From Paragonimus skrjabini miyazakii (taxonomy: Eukaryota; Platyhelminthes; Trematoda; Plagiorchiida; Troglotrematidae), in contig JTDE01000157.1 in NCBI GenBank assembly GCA_014338405.1, positions 91,765-155,764 of the forward strand: DNA of 64,000 bases. Reading direction: 5' to 3'. A program made the translations under genes and the position numbers. The notes beneath the pieces are model-generated. The model searched no databases. It was given only the letters and a program-made list of their open reading frames with translations, and was not told where the DNA came from. Below, piece after piece: positions 1 to 15,200 of the stretch. How positions within the stretch are numbered: position 1 is the stretch's first letter; every line of letters begins with the position of its first letter.

Positions 1-174
1 CTCATGCATACTACAGACAAATATGTACAGACCTACGAAAACCGTTTGCAATAGAATTTAACCACAAGCGTTATATCAGCGTTGTAATGTGTTACTCTGT
101 TAGTGAAGTGGGATTTTTATGCTGAAACATTCAAGCTAACCTGTCAACATTGTGTCTCACGTTAACCTTTGCAG

Positions 175-272
175 ACGTTCAATCTGACAGGGATATGTCG
201 ACACCAATCACTGTCTTCAATTCGTGTGACGACTACCGGCTCCCATCCAGTCGATTCAGTCCAAATGATGCG
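175..272 (+). CDS. Exon 1 in window, Ser/Thr-rich, phase 0 to 2
   Basis: The acceptor is CTTTGCAG just before 175 and the donor GTAAGT follows 272. The frame starting at 175 is open for 32 codons and ends with two bases (CG) that pair with the first base of the next exon to make an Arg codon. It encodes a Ser/Thr/Val-rich stretch ending HPVDSVQMM. A second frame is also open, with an ATG at 195 (MSTPITVFNSCDDY...), but its phase does not fit the next exon. The exon is taken as internal because it starts directly after an acceptor without an ATG. Confidence 0.55.
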
Positions 273-3200
273 GTAAGTATATCACATGTACATGTTAGGT
301 TGTATGCATGTTCTGAGGTTGAGTCTCCCCACAATTGAAAATCATCCCTTACTGGGGTTGTTCTCTTAAGGATTCTTGGGTAGTCAAGCCCAAATTAATC
401 AGATGGTATCTTCGGCTTAAAAAACTGTAGAATGCGCAGTCTGTGTATACTGTGTGCTTACGAGCTACAGCTAAAGCTTTAAAAATATTACTGTACACCG
501 GCACATGAGTTACCCATTCTTGGTCATGAAGCCTGACACGTCAATCGAAATGCCTGCTTTTCAGAGTTGTGGGGAATACTTTCAAGCTAGGCCTCAGCTA
601 GTTTATCTGTTGTTAGTCGGCGTTCATGTTAACAAGGAGTCAGCTCGTTGAACACAAGTTGGGCTTCAAAATCAGTCAGGTAGTCACAGGTCGGCTAATG
701 GTTTGTTCATGAAAATAACTTCCGAAGACGGTTCATCCGGAGAATAGCATTAGCTACGAAGGAATATTCATTAAACACATACAAGCAATAATAATTTTTG
801 GTATTACTCCTCTGACAGCGCGCACAACGTACACAACATACAGTAGGGCTTAGTTTATTTCAACTTGAGTTCCCAATGCCTAAGGTTCGGCTTACTGTTT
901 TCCTCGGTGCCTAACTCAATATCCAAGGGGGCTTTGAAGTTGAACTTCATTCAACTTTGTTCACAGCTGTCCCTTTCAGGCATATATTCCAGTCAGCTCC
1001 TCTCGAAAAGAGGCAAAAGACTTGAGATTCGCTCTTATCAGAACTGGTCAGTAGTGCACATCGTTTTGATCACTCCGTTACTGACCTCACATTATACAGG
1101 ACCGAATTATTACATCTGAACTCTCATCAGTAATCCAAAGAGATCTCGTGTGTGTATGCCTACAGTTCTATATCCTCCTCATCTGAAATTATCTTTGATA
1201 ATTTGTTTTCACACCGTCCACAGCCCAATATAAACGCGAGTGTATTTCAATATGGTATCCTCTCAAAAATTACTTTCAAGTACATTGGCCACAAATGTGA
1301 CTATTGACAGTTATTGATCGCTTAACAACGATTATATACATGCTTAAGTTTTAATGCTGCGACAATCATTTGTTCCATAATGGTTCTGATTGGATCAATT
1401 TATTTCGGGTTGGCATAAGCAGGGTGAGTTGGTCAGTACTAATCGGCTGAGGTAAACTGAACAATCATGGACACAGACGTATAGCACGAAGAATGAACGG
1501 AAATGTTCAAACTTTGGTCTACTTTGTGAATTCACGTCCAGGCTACAGCTGACGCAGGATTTTTTTAAAGGTTTGATAATTTACAGCAAAGTGAGGTAGA
1601 TCAAGATATCTGGATATTGTAAAGGTCAAGTGAAACAAGAACATTGAAAAAGGTACCGCTAAGCAGAAATGTTTAAACTTGCGGTATCTAGGTGATGCAA
1701 GCCCCATACCGAAGCAAAGCGTCTTTGAAAATGACCTTTCAATTGTAATAGACTTTGTTACCAAAACAGCAAAAGTTATGCTCCTTATTGTGCTGTATGC
1801 ATCATCTGAGCGACGCCAGTTGGTTCACCTCGGTTGGTGAGGGTATCACTCCTCCGGTCATTCAATGTCCTTAGTTGTCCATTCGAAACAGTTATAACTG
1901 GTCAGTTTAGTTTTTGCCGGATGTAATGAATAATGTAATGTGTTTGCCCGCAGAAATAGTTCCCCGTTAACCCCCACCATAATGATGACAACAGGCGGTT
2001 ACCCTTGTCGCAGTGGATATGTACCACGTGATCAGTCAACTTCCCATCGAGTAAACGGGTTGAGACTCAATAACTGGAAAAAGCAGGTCGAAAATACACC
2101 TTTACACATACAGCACTGTAACAAGGCTGTCTCCAAAACAAGGGTTGTGAATCTGTAATACTTGTTCCCAATAGCCTTCCAAGGAATTCATTTTTACCGG
2201 GCACTGTAATTATTTTGGCTTGTGCTCATAGCACTAATGGCCGAAGGGATAAGGGTCTGCTTTGGAATGTAGTCCTGGCTGATTTTAAAACTTCGTTCGA
2301 CGACATTTAACAAGAGAGTTTTTGGTGCTTTATTTGGGCTGTAAATCTTCAAAAACCTCAACACTATAATAAATTTCTATCACAAATAATCGTAGAATGG
2401 GTCATGATCGACTTTTACACGGGCTTCCAGTCCGCTGCAATGGGACAACCTAGTTCCCGAACCACATACTTGCAATAAGGTGTGACACTTGTTCAGATCA
2501 ATTCGTATCGTTTTAATGTCTCCTCATGCACGGCTATAAGTAATGATCACCTGAGTTGCCTGGACACACTAAAAGCCCAATAAAACCCTTAGTTCCTATA
2601 TATGAAAAACTCACCCTTTTTGAACAGATATTGTATTTACCGCTACTCGTTTTAGGACAAAGATTGTGGACATAAACTCAATGCGCGCTGAAGTAATCAC
2701 GACAGTGGGACTGCGTAGTAAGACTACTCAAAAGTGGTACCTCAGCGGGTCTGCCTATATGTGTCATTCCTTCCCTCTTAAGAATTTCCGAAGGTTTTTG
2801 ATTGAGAAATCCATGACCCCTTGTATAAATTCGCGTTAGTAATCTTCGGTTCACTATGGCAGTCTTTCTTCTCTCAGCTACCAGACCTTGTGACCGTCAG
2901 TTGTGATGAGTTGAATATAAAGATATTTTATCTACCTCCTCAACCTTACAACTGTTCAGAATGAGTACTGTTTATCTTAGATTGGCCGTAGAGATTCCAA
3001 AGCTGTTAAAACTTCTTGCTTCTGCCCGCACATGAGCTCTTAGTTCATCATGACTGATTACGTTTTTCTTTGCACCGTTTACATAACCTGACTACATTAG
3101 CCCAACCACCACATGTGAACCAGCGTCCACAACGTCACCGACCGAATTGGTGCTGATTTCTAGCCAGTAATGTGACCACTACCAGTTTTGAATATCTGGT

Positions 3201-6200
3201 TTACCAGCTTGGCTTGGCGAGTGCCCGACTGAATACTAACAGAATCGAGGTTTATAGACTTAGGGTGTCAACCCCTTATTTTTATTCATTCTATTCTTCT
3301 GTCGTCTTCCAAGTATGCATATATGTATATATACAAATCTGTATATTCGTGGCTCAATGTTTGTCAATACGGAGACCAAATGGACGAACGATCACTTGTC
3401 ATGAAGACTTGTAACCAGTTACCGCTAGGTCAACCAGTGTAGATAGGCATCCCTACCTATGCCGGGGACAGATATTTCATACAGTCGATAGCTAGAGGAT
3501 GTGGCTAATCGGACCTAGTCAAATGACTGTTGTCCTTTCTTGGTTATTCTACCATTGCGTTAAGAACAGCTATTGAAATCAGAGGGACGTCTGTTGGGCG
3601 ATATGTTGTTATCATCTGTGCCCAGGGTACAGGTACCTTGGTGTCGATTATTTGTACTCATACGTAGAAGTCTAGGGATCAATGTCAATTCTTTCTCTAC
3701 TCTTTATATCAAAGTGTACAATGGATCATCGTCTTCTTTCTGACAAATCACGATCTAATGGGTTTCTCATGACTCCGATCAACGGCCGGTGTGTTATCAC
3801 AGACCAACACTTGCAATCATCAGGAGAATTTAAATAAAAAATGTACAAATACCTAGGCCAGATAAGGGTTCTTTGGCAATCATTTTGGAAAAAAACTTGT
3901 ATGTGCAGAAAATGCTGCCAATATTAGAAGACAAACGAAGTTGCCACAAATAGACACGGTGGACAATGTCACTGAAATAGAAGGTCATATGGGAAGGCAT
4001 CTTCAGTTTCTTTTGAATGTGCGTATAATTGATGACAAGATATACGAATCTCTTAAATCATGTCGGTCGTCAACACCTCTCTTCTACGGCCTTCCTGTGA
4101 TACAAAGTCTGGAATGCCGCTTGGGCCTATTCTGGTGATGACTAATTCGCCATACCATAAACAGGCACGCTGGTTAGTCACCACTCTAATGCCATTAAAA
4201 CAAAAGTTTCAGGCGTATTCCATTAAAAATCCTTTTGAATTGGTCGGTGACTTGGGCAAAACAAGCCTTGCTAATGAGTTGATGTATTTCACAGACGTTC
4301 ACTCATTGTTCACGAATGTCCCACCACAAGAGACAATTGATTATATTAGTGAGCTCGTTGAAACCAGCCACACTACCATACCTCTGTCCGATGATATTCT
4401 GAGGGAAACTTTGTTGTTATGCACTGAAAATATCAGCTTCCCTTTTTGTTGATCGGTGTTACTGCCAAAATGGTGGGGTAGCCATGTAAAGTCCATTAGG
4501 GCCCATCTTAGCGGACATTTTTTATGTTAACAAGAGTTAGCCATAGATACGGTGAGACTACAAACGCTACATTAATGATAAACTAGCATTCTGTCGTTCC
4601 AAACAGACAATAGATACCTAGTGCAGCGCTTAAATGGTTGTCATTCCAACCTGAAGGTAACGTTTGAATTTAGGGCTGATAATTGTTTGCCGTTTCCAGA
4701 CATACTCATAAATCGCCGGAAAGATGGTTATATTAAAAGAGCTATCTATAGAAAATCCACGTGGTCCGGTCAATACCTGAACTTTAGTAGTTTCACACCG
4801 GTCCATCACAAACGCGCACTACTGAATACACTATTCCTACCAACAAGACGAATCTGTGAACAGGATAATCTTGTGGTGGAATTAGACTTGACCACGACTG
4901 TACTATAATCGAGTACTTATCCGGAAAGTTTCATAGGTAGGCGTAGTATACAAAAACTGCCACCCGTACAAGTGGTCACTGTGAGGAAGTAGTATTGCGT
5001 CTTAAAATGATTACAGTACACATCAAATAACGCGAAGACTGATAAATTCGATTAAACGAACATTTAGTTCAGCCAAACTTTGTGTACTAGCTCGAACTCA
5101 GTAGTTGATTGTGCCTTCAATCAGAAGAGGTCACCCTGTCGGTGCCACCTCACATCGTATCTACCAACACACATATAACTAAGTTTCATAGGCAGAACCG
5201 AGAGGTGCTTGATCTGCAGAGTAAAGGAACACTTGCCTAAATGGGTGCAGTACTCTACATTAGCGAAGAACGGCGATGTCGTTGAAACATGCAAGCAAGC
5301 AGTGTCCACAATCGTAAGACACATCCTGCTCACTGCTCACGTCACCCACCCGGCTTGTGCATTCAGAGTCTTACTAAGTCCGCTCAATCCAATATTCTTG
5401 CGGTTTACCAAGGCTGTCGTAATCAATCAGCTGAGACCGACCATGTAGGTTCAAAAATAATTGTTCGTGACCTTGACACTGTCTTGAATTTAATTACCTC
5501 TCCTAATCAACTGTTCCATATAAAAGCTGTTTCGTGTTACTGTAAATTTGGTACTGACGAATCAATATGAAATGCTTGCATCTACCAGCGTTCGTTTGCT
5601 AACTGTCTTGTTCAACATTCACTATTTGTTTCAACCACTATTGATGATGACCTAAGTAGATGTACGCCACCTGGCCATTGAACTTAGCACATGAGCTTGA
5701 ACGGCCACTTGCCACGATGATAAAGCGGAAAATATTTTTTCGAGGACTTTCCACTAATGCCCGGTAAAAATAAGAGCACTCTGACTAGTTAGTTACAGCG
5801 AGTGTAAAAGCTCCAATGACTGCTTCACTCCACCGTGTCGAATACTGTTTCCAACTCTCCACGCAGTTAGCCATGAGGCCGGGGCATGCGAACCAAACTA
5901 TGTTCAAAAGCGTGGTGTATATGTGTGTGTGTGTGCACACGCGTGTTTATCCGACACCGTTAGCACATTCCTTACTAGTGGGAGTTGTAGAGCACAATCA
6001 ACATGTAAATTCACTATTCAATATAATCCTAGCAACGGTTGCGGCCTTGTACCACCCTTGGTACTCGTAACGTGACTGGGAAAACGTTCATTCCCTCGAT
6101 CTAGGCAATTTAGGCGTGTGACCACAATCCCACGGTGCGAATTGTTCGAAAATCAAACACTCACATGTATCTGACGACACAGATAACGAGTCGCACAATT

Positions 6201-9200
6201 TTTGTAGAATTGTGCTAACGTTGTCTGGAAACAATAGTTCATCTCTTTGGTTGCTGTCAAGACAGATTACAGTTGTGTCCGGTCTGGTTTTATGTAGCAC
6301 TATGGTTCATTACTTTCTCTCGTTGAATCCACAAGTGCCTAAACAATCATCTAAATAAGAAATCAACCCATTTATTGGTGGACTGTTTGATTGCTGGTTA
6401 GTTAAATTTTCTTATATATATAAATCACTGACCAACTGGTTGACAGACTGATTATGAATCAGTTGGTTAATTCGTTTTATTTTGTGTTAATTAGTTCCTT
6501 GATTGAAGTCATTTTCTCTTTTCCGTCAATAAACCGATCTTTCGCAGCATCATGGACACGAACTCGTGTGGTCAGATCAGCATTAACATATTCGAATGTG
6601 ATATTGCATGCACTTACCGTTTGATCTGACTATCGAGTTATGTAAAGCAGTTGATAAATGTTACTTGACGATCAATAAGGTGTGGTTTGTATTGATTTTC
6701 ATATGACAGCGAAGATTGACAGATACTGGGATGGATTTGAAACGCGTTGGCTTAACTTCATTATAAATCAACGGGAAAAACCATTAAACCTGGCAAACTC
6801 TGTTAAGTAATTTGTAATTTGTGAATGACAGTTGTTTTATTGACTAGGTGTTGAAATTATGAACTGTTGCAAGTCGACCACTACGAGCCACATTTTATCG
6901 CATGTTTAGGCAAACTGACCGTTTGGCCCATTGTGAGCTGGTACTCCACACGAGTTTCGCCCATTAATTACAGTCCGTCAATTGTTCATCTCCTCAGTTA
7001 CAATGGATTTGGTTCGCTTTACTGCACCACGTTTCAAGTCAAGATACTTCATCAGTTTAATTGTCTCCAAACTGAAACACAAAGTATCATATGTACAACC
7101 TCAGCGAACTGAATGACAACGCCGCCAGCGAAGCAAATGCCTCTTTCTTGAAGTATTAACAGGAAAAACTAGTCAATAAGACATGAAAATACTTCGGCGA
7201 GAATTTAATTTTGTCATGCAGTTAGTTGACAAGATAAATGAATTTTCAACGCACGACAATAAAACAAAGTAAACAATCATTAATCACAAACAAACAATTT
7301 CTAGTGCAAACATTGTGTCACCGAATTAGAAACTTCTGCACAAATTTACACAGGTCCCAATGAATTGTCATTTCAGGCTTGTTAGGACAAGACAATTAAC
7401 CTAAACCACATATGCCACTAAGATGTTGGTTCGAAGTGTGCATTCAAATACTCGGTTTTCCACATTCCTCCCTGTGGGGTGGTGATCGATCACTGGGTTA
7501 AAGTTACGTAAGCACTGTGTATTATTAATGTTCTATCTCAGATGGTTATACTTTCCGTCGGGCATTGCCCCGCGAAATCTTACGGTTTGTAGTACAAGGT
7601 TGCAAGGATGTGGCGAATGTTGTCATAACACAAATCGCGCAACTCAACGTTTCCGACTTCACCTTTCGAAGTTATCATAGAGAAATAGTGCCTTTGGTTC
7701 TCATGTACGTCTAGTTAAATTAACCACACGTGCACATGCTTGTATACCCAACCACTTATCAACCTCTTCATTGTGTGAACAAACTATCTGAACATCAGCG
7801 CTCGGTCATCTCAGATGCAACAACAGTAACTACTGGCCGACCCATAGACATGTACATGTTTTCCCTAGTCTGCACAGCCTTCAAACTGACCTTGAGAGTG
7901 CGTGTGTGAGCATTTCACCGGTGACTATCTCATTTTATCGGTCAGTTGGGCGTTAACCTCAGCAGTAACCAGTCAACGGATAGCTTCGTCTGGCGGAAAA
8001 CGTACGCAAAAATTGATTCAGTCAACCTGGTAATTGGGACATGCTTACAAGCAGTGAATAAATAAGACAACAACTTGTAGTTAAACGGTTTCCTTTTGAA
8101 TTTACAAGCTTTGCCGTTAAAGTTTAAAAACTGTGGAATCGCATACGGTATCCGAACAGGTCAACTACAAATCAAATGACTTTTTTAAGTGGAACCAACG
8201 ATGTTGTGTGCCCATACCCAAGAAAACATAATTCCCTGGAAAGGAAATAATTTCAAACTAAGGATTATCCATTTCGTTATCAATAAAAACCAATCAGAAA
8301 TGCTACAATCTTCATCCGATAAGAAGAGAAGAACGGCACTGTCTTGTCAATAAGCGAATGAAACAAAACTGCCCAAATGGGGACAAAACAGAATGACAAC
8401 ATGCTACTTGGATATTAAAGGGTGACATTACCTGGTTCAATTTACAGTGAATTGTTAATTACTGTGAATCATCTTTTAAGTGATTAAACGGTTCTCAGTA
8501 TTACTTATAAAAGTTTGTTAGCTAAATGTTGCTCAATGAAAGGAGTTAAATGGAAAAAACGAACATGAAAACAACACAATTACTGAGGCGACATGATGAG
8601 GTGAGTCGTACGCTATTTTGTTACTTGTAAATTTTAAACTACTCAAGACTAGCACGAGATGCTGAGGCACTTCCAACAGGAGTAAAACTGCTTATGTAGA
8701 ACACGTTTGTCAGTGAGTATCACTAAGTTCAGGTACTATTTCAGATTCCAGAAACTTAGACAAAAATAGACAAACATTTAAACGTGGACAGGCAGCGAGA
8801 CAATTAAGGTCTAACTGTTAGACCATTTCAAGATAAACAATGTCGACGAGGTGGTCGTCCTAAGTTGTTTAATGGAGTGGTCCGACTCATCTGAATTGAA
8901 CTTCAATGTTAACTATGAGCTTAGTCACGTTTTATTATGAATCTCAACTCAACTCGAATCCTTTACAGATGAAAGGAAGCACTAGCAACAACAATAAGGA
9001 AGCGCAACAAGAATTTCTTATCAGCCGACTATCAAACGCGGAACGTTGATGGACAGTGAACGCAAAACAATTGAAGCCTTCCACTGGTTACTGTCATTAG
9101 CCTTTCTCTTTAAAAAACAGAGATGTCATTGTGAACATCACCCACAAGTGATCGCAGCTGTCGCATTCACACAAACTTTCCAGTCGGCCCCTTTCGAAAA

Positions 9201-12200
9201 GAAGCACTAGACTTGTGTTTTTCGGTCTCATTAGAGCTCGTCAGTAGTGTATATCCTTGCCACTACCGGAATTAGAACTTCGGCGACGATTTCATGAGAC
9301 AACCATGTTTACCACTGTACCAGTGACCTCACATTAGGCGACAGCTGCCGTCAATTGTGTGTGATGTTCAAACTGAAATTAACTAACAACTGCATAAGCG
9401 GGCAGTCTCGATTAAAAAGTGGCTTTGCATGTGGAATAGTGAAAGTTTTCGTTATATGTGACATGCAAACTGGCATGAGATACCGAAGTCAGCCTACATT
9501 CAATCATCATCATCATTTTTAGCTTTGAGCCCCACTTGTGAGCACAATGACTGGGATTACCGCCAGCCATGATAATGGTCCAGGAAGTTGTAGAGTAATA
9601 GATAAGTATGAATGAATGGCAAAAAATAGAACAGGAATTTTTTTTCGAAAACAATGGAGATTCACAAAACAGAAGAGTTAACAAGTTTACGTTTGTGGGC
9701 TAGCCACTGATTGCGACACAACGTAATGTCGGAGAATGTTTCCAACAAGCAATGTGGATGATCGCGAACTCCCTAACCAGGTAAACGGCACTCACTAGCC
9801 GTGTTCAACTGAACGGTTAATATTTTCATAGCCCGTGGTTGAGTCATCCCTTGGCGTCCTTGCGGTTTCTTTCAAATGTCAGCATCCAAAGTAAACAGAC
9901 CGTGGTGCGGCATAACACTGATAAATAAATCTAGCTTAATGGCGCCAATATGAGAATAGGTCCCATATTTTTTATGTGACCAGGTCAAGTTGACTGACTC
10001 TCATGGTTATCCATGATACTAGCATTAACAACCGCAAATTTGTCATCATCAATCATAATTATCTCGGCGTTGATTAACAAGAGTTGCTTTGATACTCATG
10101 GTCCATCGTATACAGCAGGCCGAGAATACGTAGTCTTTCTGCCTTGCCGTTGACTGCGTCGGGTTTGTCGTATATCACGTATGATCCAGCATGCCTCAGC
10201 GATGTGAGTAGACCTTTCACTCTGATCGCAATCATCACTGCGGACCGCAGAGTAATCATTTGGCCAGCCCGTGAATTTCATACAAGAACATTCAAGACAG
10301 TACGTCAATGGTGGTTCCCCCGAATTAAAATCACAGTGACGCTGTATTCCGGATGGAATGGCTTATGACTGAGAAGCAGGGAACATGTCACTCAATGGGG
10401 AACACGGCTGTCTGGTACACGTCACAACTTGCCCACATACTCAGCTTGAATTTGTCACTGTTTGTTATTGCCACATCCTGGGCACTTCTCAGAACGTTTA
10501 CTTTATCTCTGATGTGACTACATTCAAAACAGCTTGGAAATAGCCGTACAGCAATATCTTCATTCGTGATTTGTGTGAACTATTTTAGTGGCAGTCAACC
10601 TTGGAATGCTAACTCCACTAAGATGAATTTCAGTTTGGATATGAGTAAACAGAATATCTCTGAGAAATCGGATTCATTGCAGACCGAGCTGATGGATTCT
10701 AGTGCTCATATCTTCAAGTGGATTACGATGGAATCTGCTCAAGATAAGCCTTTAGTTTATGCTCGGTACCAGAATGACTGTCAACAGTTGGATGTTCTTA
10801 TGAAATGTAGATTATGTTTTTGTAGTGATTAAAGCCCATGAACAAAGTTGCAGCCAGTGGTCAGTGCGGACATGACCTATCTAGTTAAGCCTAACCTTGA
10901 AATAAACAATTCATTTTTGTCATACTCGCTGAAAAGATTTTAACTGTATTGATTTAGATGGATCCTTGTCTCTATACGTCCATCCTGTACTTACGGTCCC
11001 TGCAGACATCCGACTGTTGATTTTCAATCTGATTAATCTCAGAACAACGAAAGATCAACTGTGCATAAAAGCCTGTTGGTTGTGGCTTCACAAAAATGGT
11101 AACCTTGCCATAAAAAAGTTTACGAAAATTTGAAAATAGTACTGAGCCGGGCTGGTATGTTTTGTCACCACTGTCCAGTTCGGTGTGTTACAGATGATGG
11201 AGTGCTGAATTCTTAGACGGATCTAGTGATCGAATTCATAAATACTCACCTAACTATACATGGACCTGCCAGTATAAGCTGTCGGAAAGCTCAAGGTTAC
11301 CGCACTGTCAAGTTCGGAACGTTGTATGTGACAGTGACCTCAATTTGAATTATTCACCACGGTATAGAAAATTTAGAAAACAGCTGGCAAGCCGGGTACA
11401 CATTACAGCGGTTGATCAACATCTCAGTGAAGATAGAATGACAGATCCAACGTTGATGGTTAAATTTGGGTTGTTTGCTGCTTATATGACACGAAGCAGG
11501 TTGATGTTGTCAGTGTACCTGCTTGCTTTCGTGCACCTTAAACAGGTTGAGTAGTAGATTAGTACAGTGAAGTATAGCTTGTCTTACAAATATGGTTCCA
11601 GGTTACAACGTTCTCAAGAAAATCATTCAGTGCATGTAGCTAGACGATTTGAGGGAAACCCTGTTCATTTTAAGATATCCGCATCAAGTTTTGTACGAAT
11701 AAAGTCAAACAGTCCTGTTTAATATGTTATTGTTAAATGAATTGAGAATAACACAACACTACGAGCAAATTGTGATACTCAGCCACCTCATGTGGCTTTC
11801 CTCAAGAGTGTTTTTCCAAATTTTGTGAGCATTAAAATCCACCACTGTGCAATCGAATGAGGGGGTGGACCACATGCAAACTCGTCAACTCCTTCTTCAT
11901 TTGAGGCTTAGAAACTAAGGTTGCTCGGTGGGTTCCATGCAGAAGTAAATCAGAGCACTATCACGTTCCTTACACGTGTAGTCCACTAAATTCCTTAAAG
12001 GTCAATTGAGACAGTGTAAACTCTGTTTAATAATTTGAGGTTAACAAGGTAACTTGTGATTCCTTACTAGTTGTTCATTTTATTTATCTCTGGAAGCTCA
12101 CAATTTATTAAGGCCGGTCGCGGTTTTTGCCAGTAACACAAGAGTTTGATGAACAGTGGAGAAAGTAAGGCTGCATGAAGGGCTTGAAGTTCTGGGCTGC

Positions 12201-15200
12201 ATAGCCATACGATACAGGCCCCCGTGTATTCGTGCGTCGTATAGCGATCCATCAAGGCACGAGGTTTAACTGCTACTTCACTTACCGTCTCCAACTGTGT
12301 TGCTTATATGACAGGCTGCAAGTAGAGTAATGACTAATGTTTGACTGTTGTGTTCCACGCAATAACATTTATACTCAATAGCACTTCGGATGTGTTGGAT
12401 ACGTTTCCGCTGTCACACCTTCAGGTAGCCAGTAGATCACAGATTTCAGACAGTTGTATTTTCGGTGCTTAGTTTAACTTATGTTTGCCTAACTGCGTCA
12501 CCACGAAACGGAGTGATTCGAGAACTGTGTAATTTATAGGTTAATTTTGAATTGGTGGTTGTTTCAAAGTGGTAGTAGTGGTTTGTAATTTTACTATAAT
12601 CTGTTTATGTCCCTTGTTCTATTTTTACTACACTACTACGTCAACTACACTAGGAAGTACTAACAGTAAATCGTCGATTTCGATTGTTTATAGATTGTCG
12701 ATCATTAGAGTCAAGCATTTGTATCTTTTGTTAAACTTCAAATGATCATCTTTTCACAATAAACACTTTGGTGGAGGGGGGCTGATCAGTTAAAACCTTC
12801 AACTAAATTCCAATAAGCTAAGAATGACCAGTAATCAACTGGAAGCGATTTGAGCACACACGAAATTCAGATTTCGAAAGCGGTATTCATAAAACCGACT
12901 ACTGAGTCTACAAACGTCCTACCCCACAAAACCAACTTCTTGTGAAATTGTACGCATAAAAACGTGCGCTTAAATGTGACGTCTGAGAAACACATTTAAG
13001 ATTGATTTAATTTTATTATTGTCTAACTAAATTTGGACTTGAAAAATCACTGTATACTCCGTTTATTTGCATTACTACAACAGAGTTCTGTCTCCTCGAT
13101 CATGACTGTTTCAATCGTGTTTAATTTAACGATCATGAACAGAACCGATGACTCAGTTCGGAAAGGCCTACAGCTGAACAAGTTAGCACCTGACTCAAAG
13201 AACATGTCCACTGATTCGTCGCGGAGTTGACTGCACACAATGTCACACTACTACCTTGTACAAAATTGTAGTTCAGGTTTTTCACATTGTAGTCCAAATG
13301 GTTATGCGTGTAAAATAAAACCGGAGATTTTAGAACACTTAGGTATGGAGTGAGAAGATGTGCTGTGTAGACACGTTCTGTCCGAGTCAACCGACCAAGG
13401 TACATTGACTATGTTTGATGGGCACACGTCAATTCAAATAGGTACACAATGCTAGTGAGTTAATGGTCGCACTATGGTTTGCAAAGAGCCAAAAGAAACC
13501 ATTCGAATAGGTCATCGAGTTAAAAACATTCACATTTTGAGCAGGTGGAGTAAGGATCTACCAACGTAGAGAATACTTATCTGACAATGACCAAATAGAA
13601 ACTATGTGGAACCGCACAAATAGCCTAAGTGAAACCTATAGGCCACAGTCACGAAGGTGCAGAAATGAAGTGAGCCCGTGAAAACAGCATAATCAATAGT
13701 AATAACATGAACGAATACTATTAGCTGATGATTATCGATCTTAATCACTACTAGAGTGCTTTGTTAGCTACCGTCTGCTTACATACAAAAAAGGATTTAT
13801 GACGGTGTATCACAAAAACATTAGCAAGAGATAAAGTATTCGTGTTGGTTGGATAATACGATACAATGAAAGCTTCCTTCACTTGGACAACGCGTCCGGT
13901 TTCTTCAGATGTCCTGCGATAGAAGATTGAACAGCGTCTGTTCTAGTGTGGGAAAGGCATCCCGAAATGTTCTCCGAAGTACTTGCCGCAAATGGATTTA
14001 CAATTCGAAGAACGTACTCGGCTTCACAGATAGAAATAAACTTTTAACTAATGACACACGTGACGAGTGAGTTGCTTGCGTCTTCCCTCGATATGCATAG
14101 GGCAGTCATGTTATTTAGTTAATCGATCAGTTGCGACACATTTTACGCAGCACAAATGGCACAGTTCAATCTGTCTTAGAATAGGATAGTTAAAACCTCA
14201 CCCTTGTATAGATTTTTATGCATAGGTTTTTCAGGACCAATGACTGATCTTGATTACGCTGATGACAAGATATTGCTGTCCGCCAACATTAAAGCGACAC
14301 AAACAACGCTAGACGCTATTTTGCACATTTCTAAATGCACCGGAATGCGCTTTGCAGCCTCAGAATGTAAAGTGCATCTGCAAGGTTACAGCAATTACGT
14401 AGATCTAATGTTAGATAACGAAGTTATGGAGATCGTTGACCGGTTTATATAACTAGGAAACTGCGGCTACGGAGGTGTAGGAAATGAAATAGAAGTGCGT
14501 ACTTCCAAGACCTGGGTGGTGTTCGCTAATCCGAGACATCTATGGCGACAGAGAGGTATTTCTCTGAAGCCTCATGGTCGCTTATATCAGACGACAGTGA
14601 GGGCTGTTTCACTTTACAGCAGCGAAACCTGGCTGCTCAGGGTACAGTGCATTTGACATTTGACCACCAATGTCTGCGTATGATCGCTCGTATCTGGTGG
14701 CACCATCAAGTGAGCAACGAGGAAGTTAGGAGACGGGTAGTTGACAGTAATTGCCAAGCAAGTTTTTCAGTCAATCCTGAAATCTTCGCAGACAGATGGT
14801 TAGGTCTTGTACTGAGGATGCCAGCTAATCGTCCGTCACACCGAGCACTATGCCGATGCTGCCGCCGACTGAAGTAAGGTGCAAGGCGGACAGATGATGA
14901 GCTGGCGTAGACAAATTAAATCGTTCACGAGGGGGCTGACCATTGTAGGTCAGGTTCACCTCTCAGGCTGGCGCCCTCGCGACTCACAGAGTCGGTGGCT
15001 GAAGACCTTAGGTGAGATGGCGGTTATTCGGGTTTATTGGCGTGAATGTTGTCATTATTTGGCCTAGTTGTATATGAAGTGGGTGCACTGAATGAGGCGG
15101 GACAATGAAATTCGTTTTGCTCATGACGCCTAACTTTCATTTATAACTCAGTTGTTTGGTTACAAGTTGTACACACTTTAATTCTGAATGTTTGAATGTA

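Noticed and set aside
564..660. Extra exon between exons 1 and 2
   Set aside because: A good acceptor, but no adequate donor; the alternative frame of exon 1 already resolves the phase.
10566..10832. Exon of the CH gene in the long second intron
   Set aside because: It could follow exon 1 in phase, but no donor gives the phase required by the CH exon at 16690.
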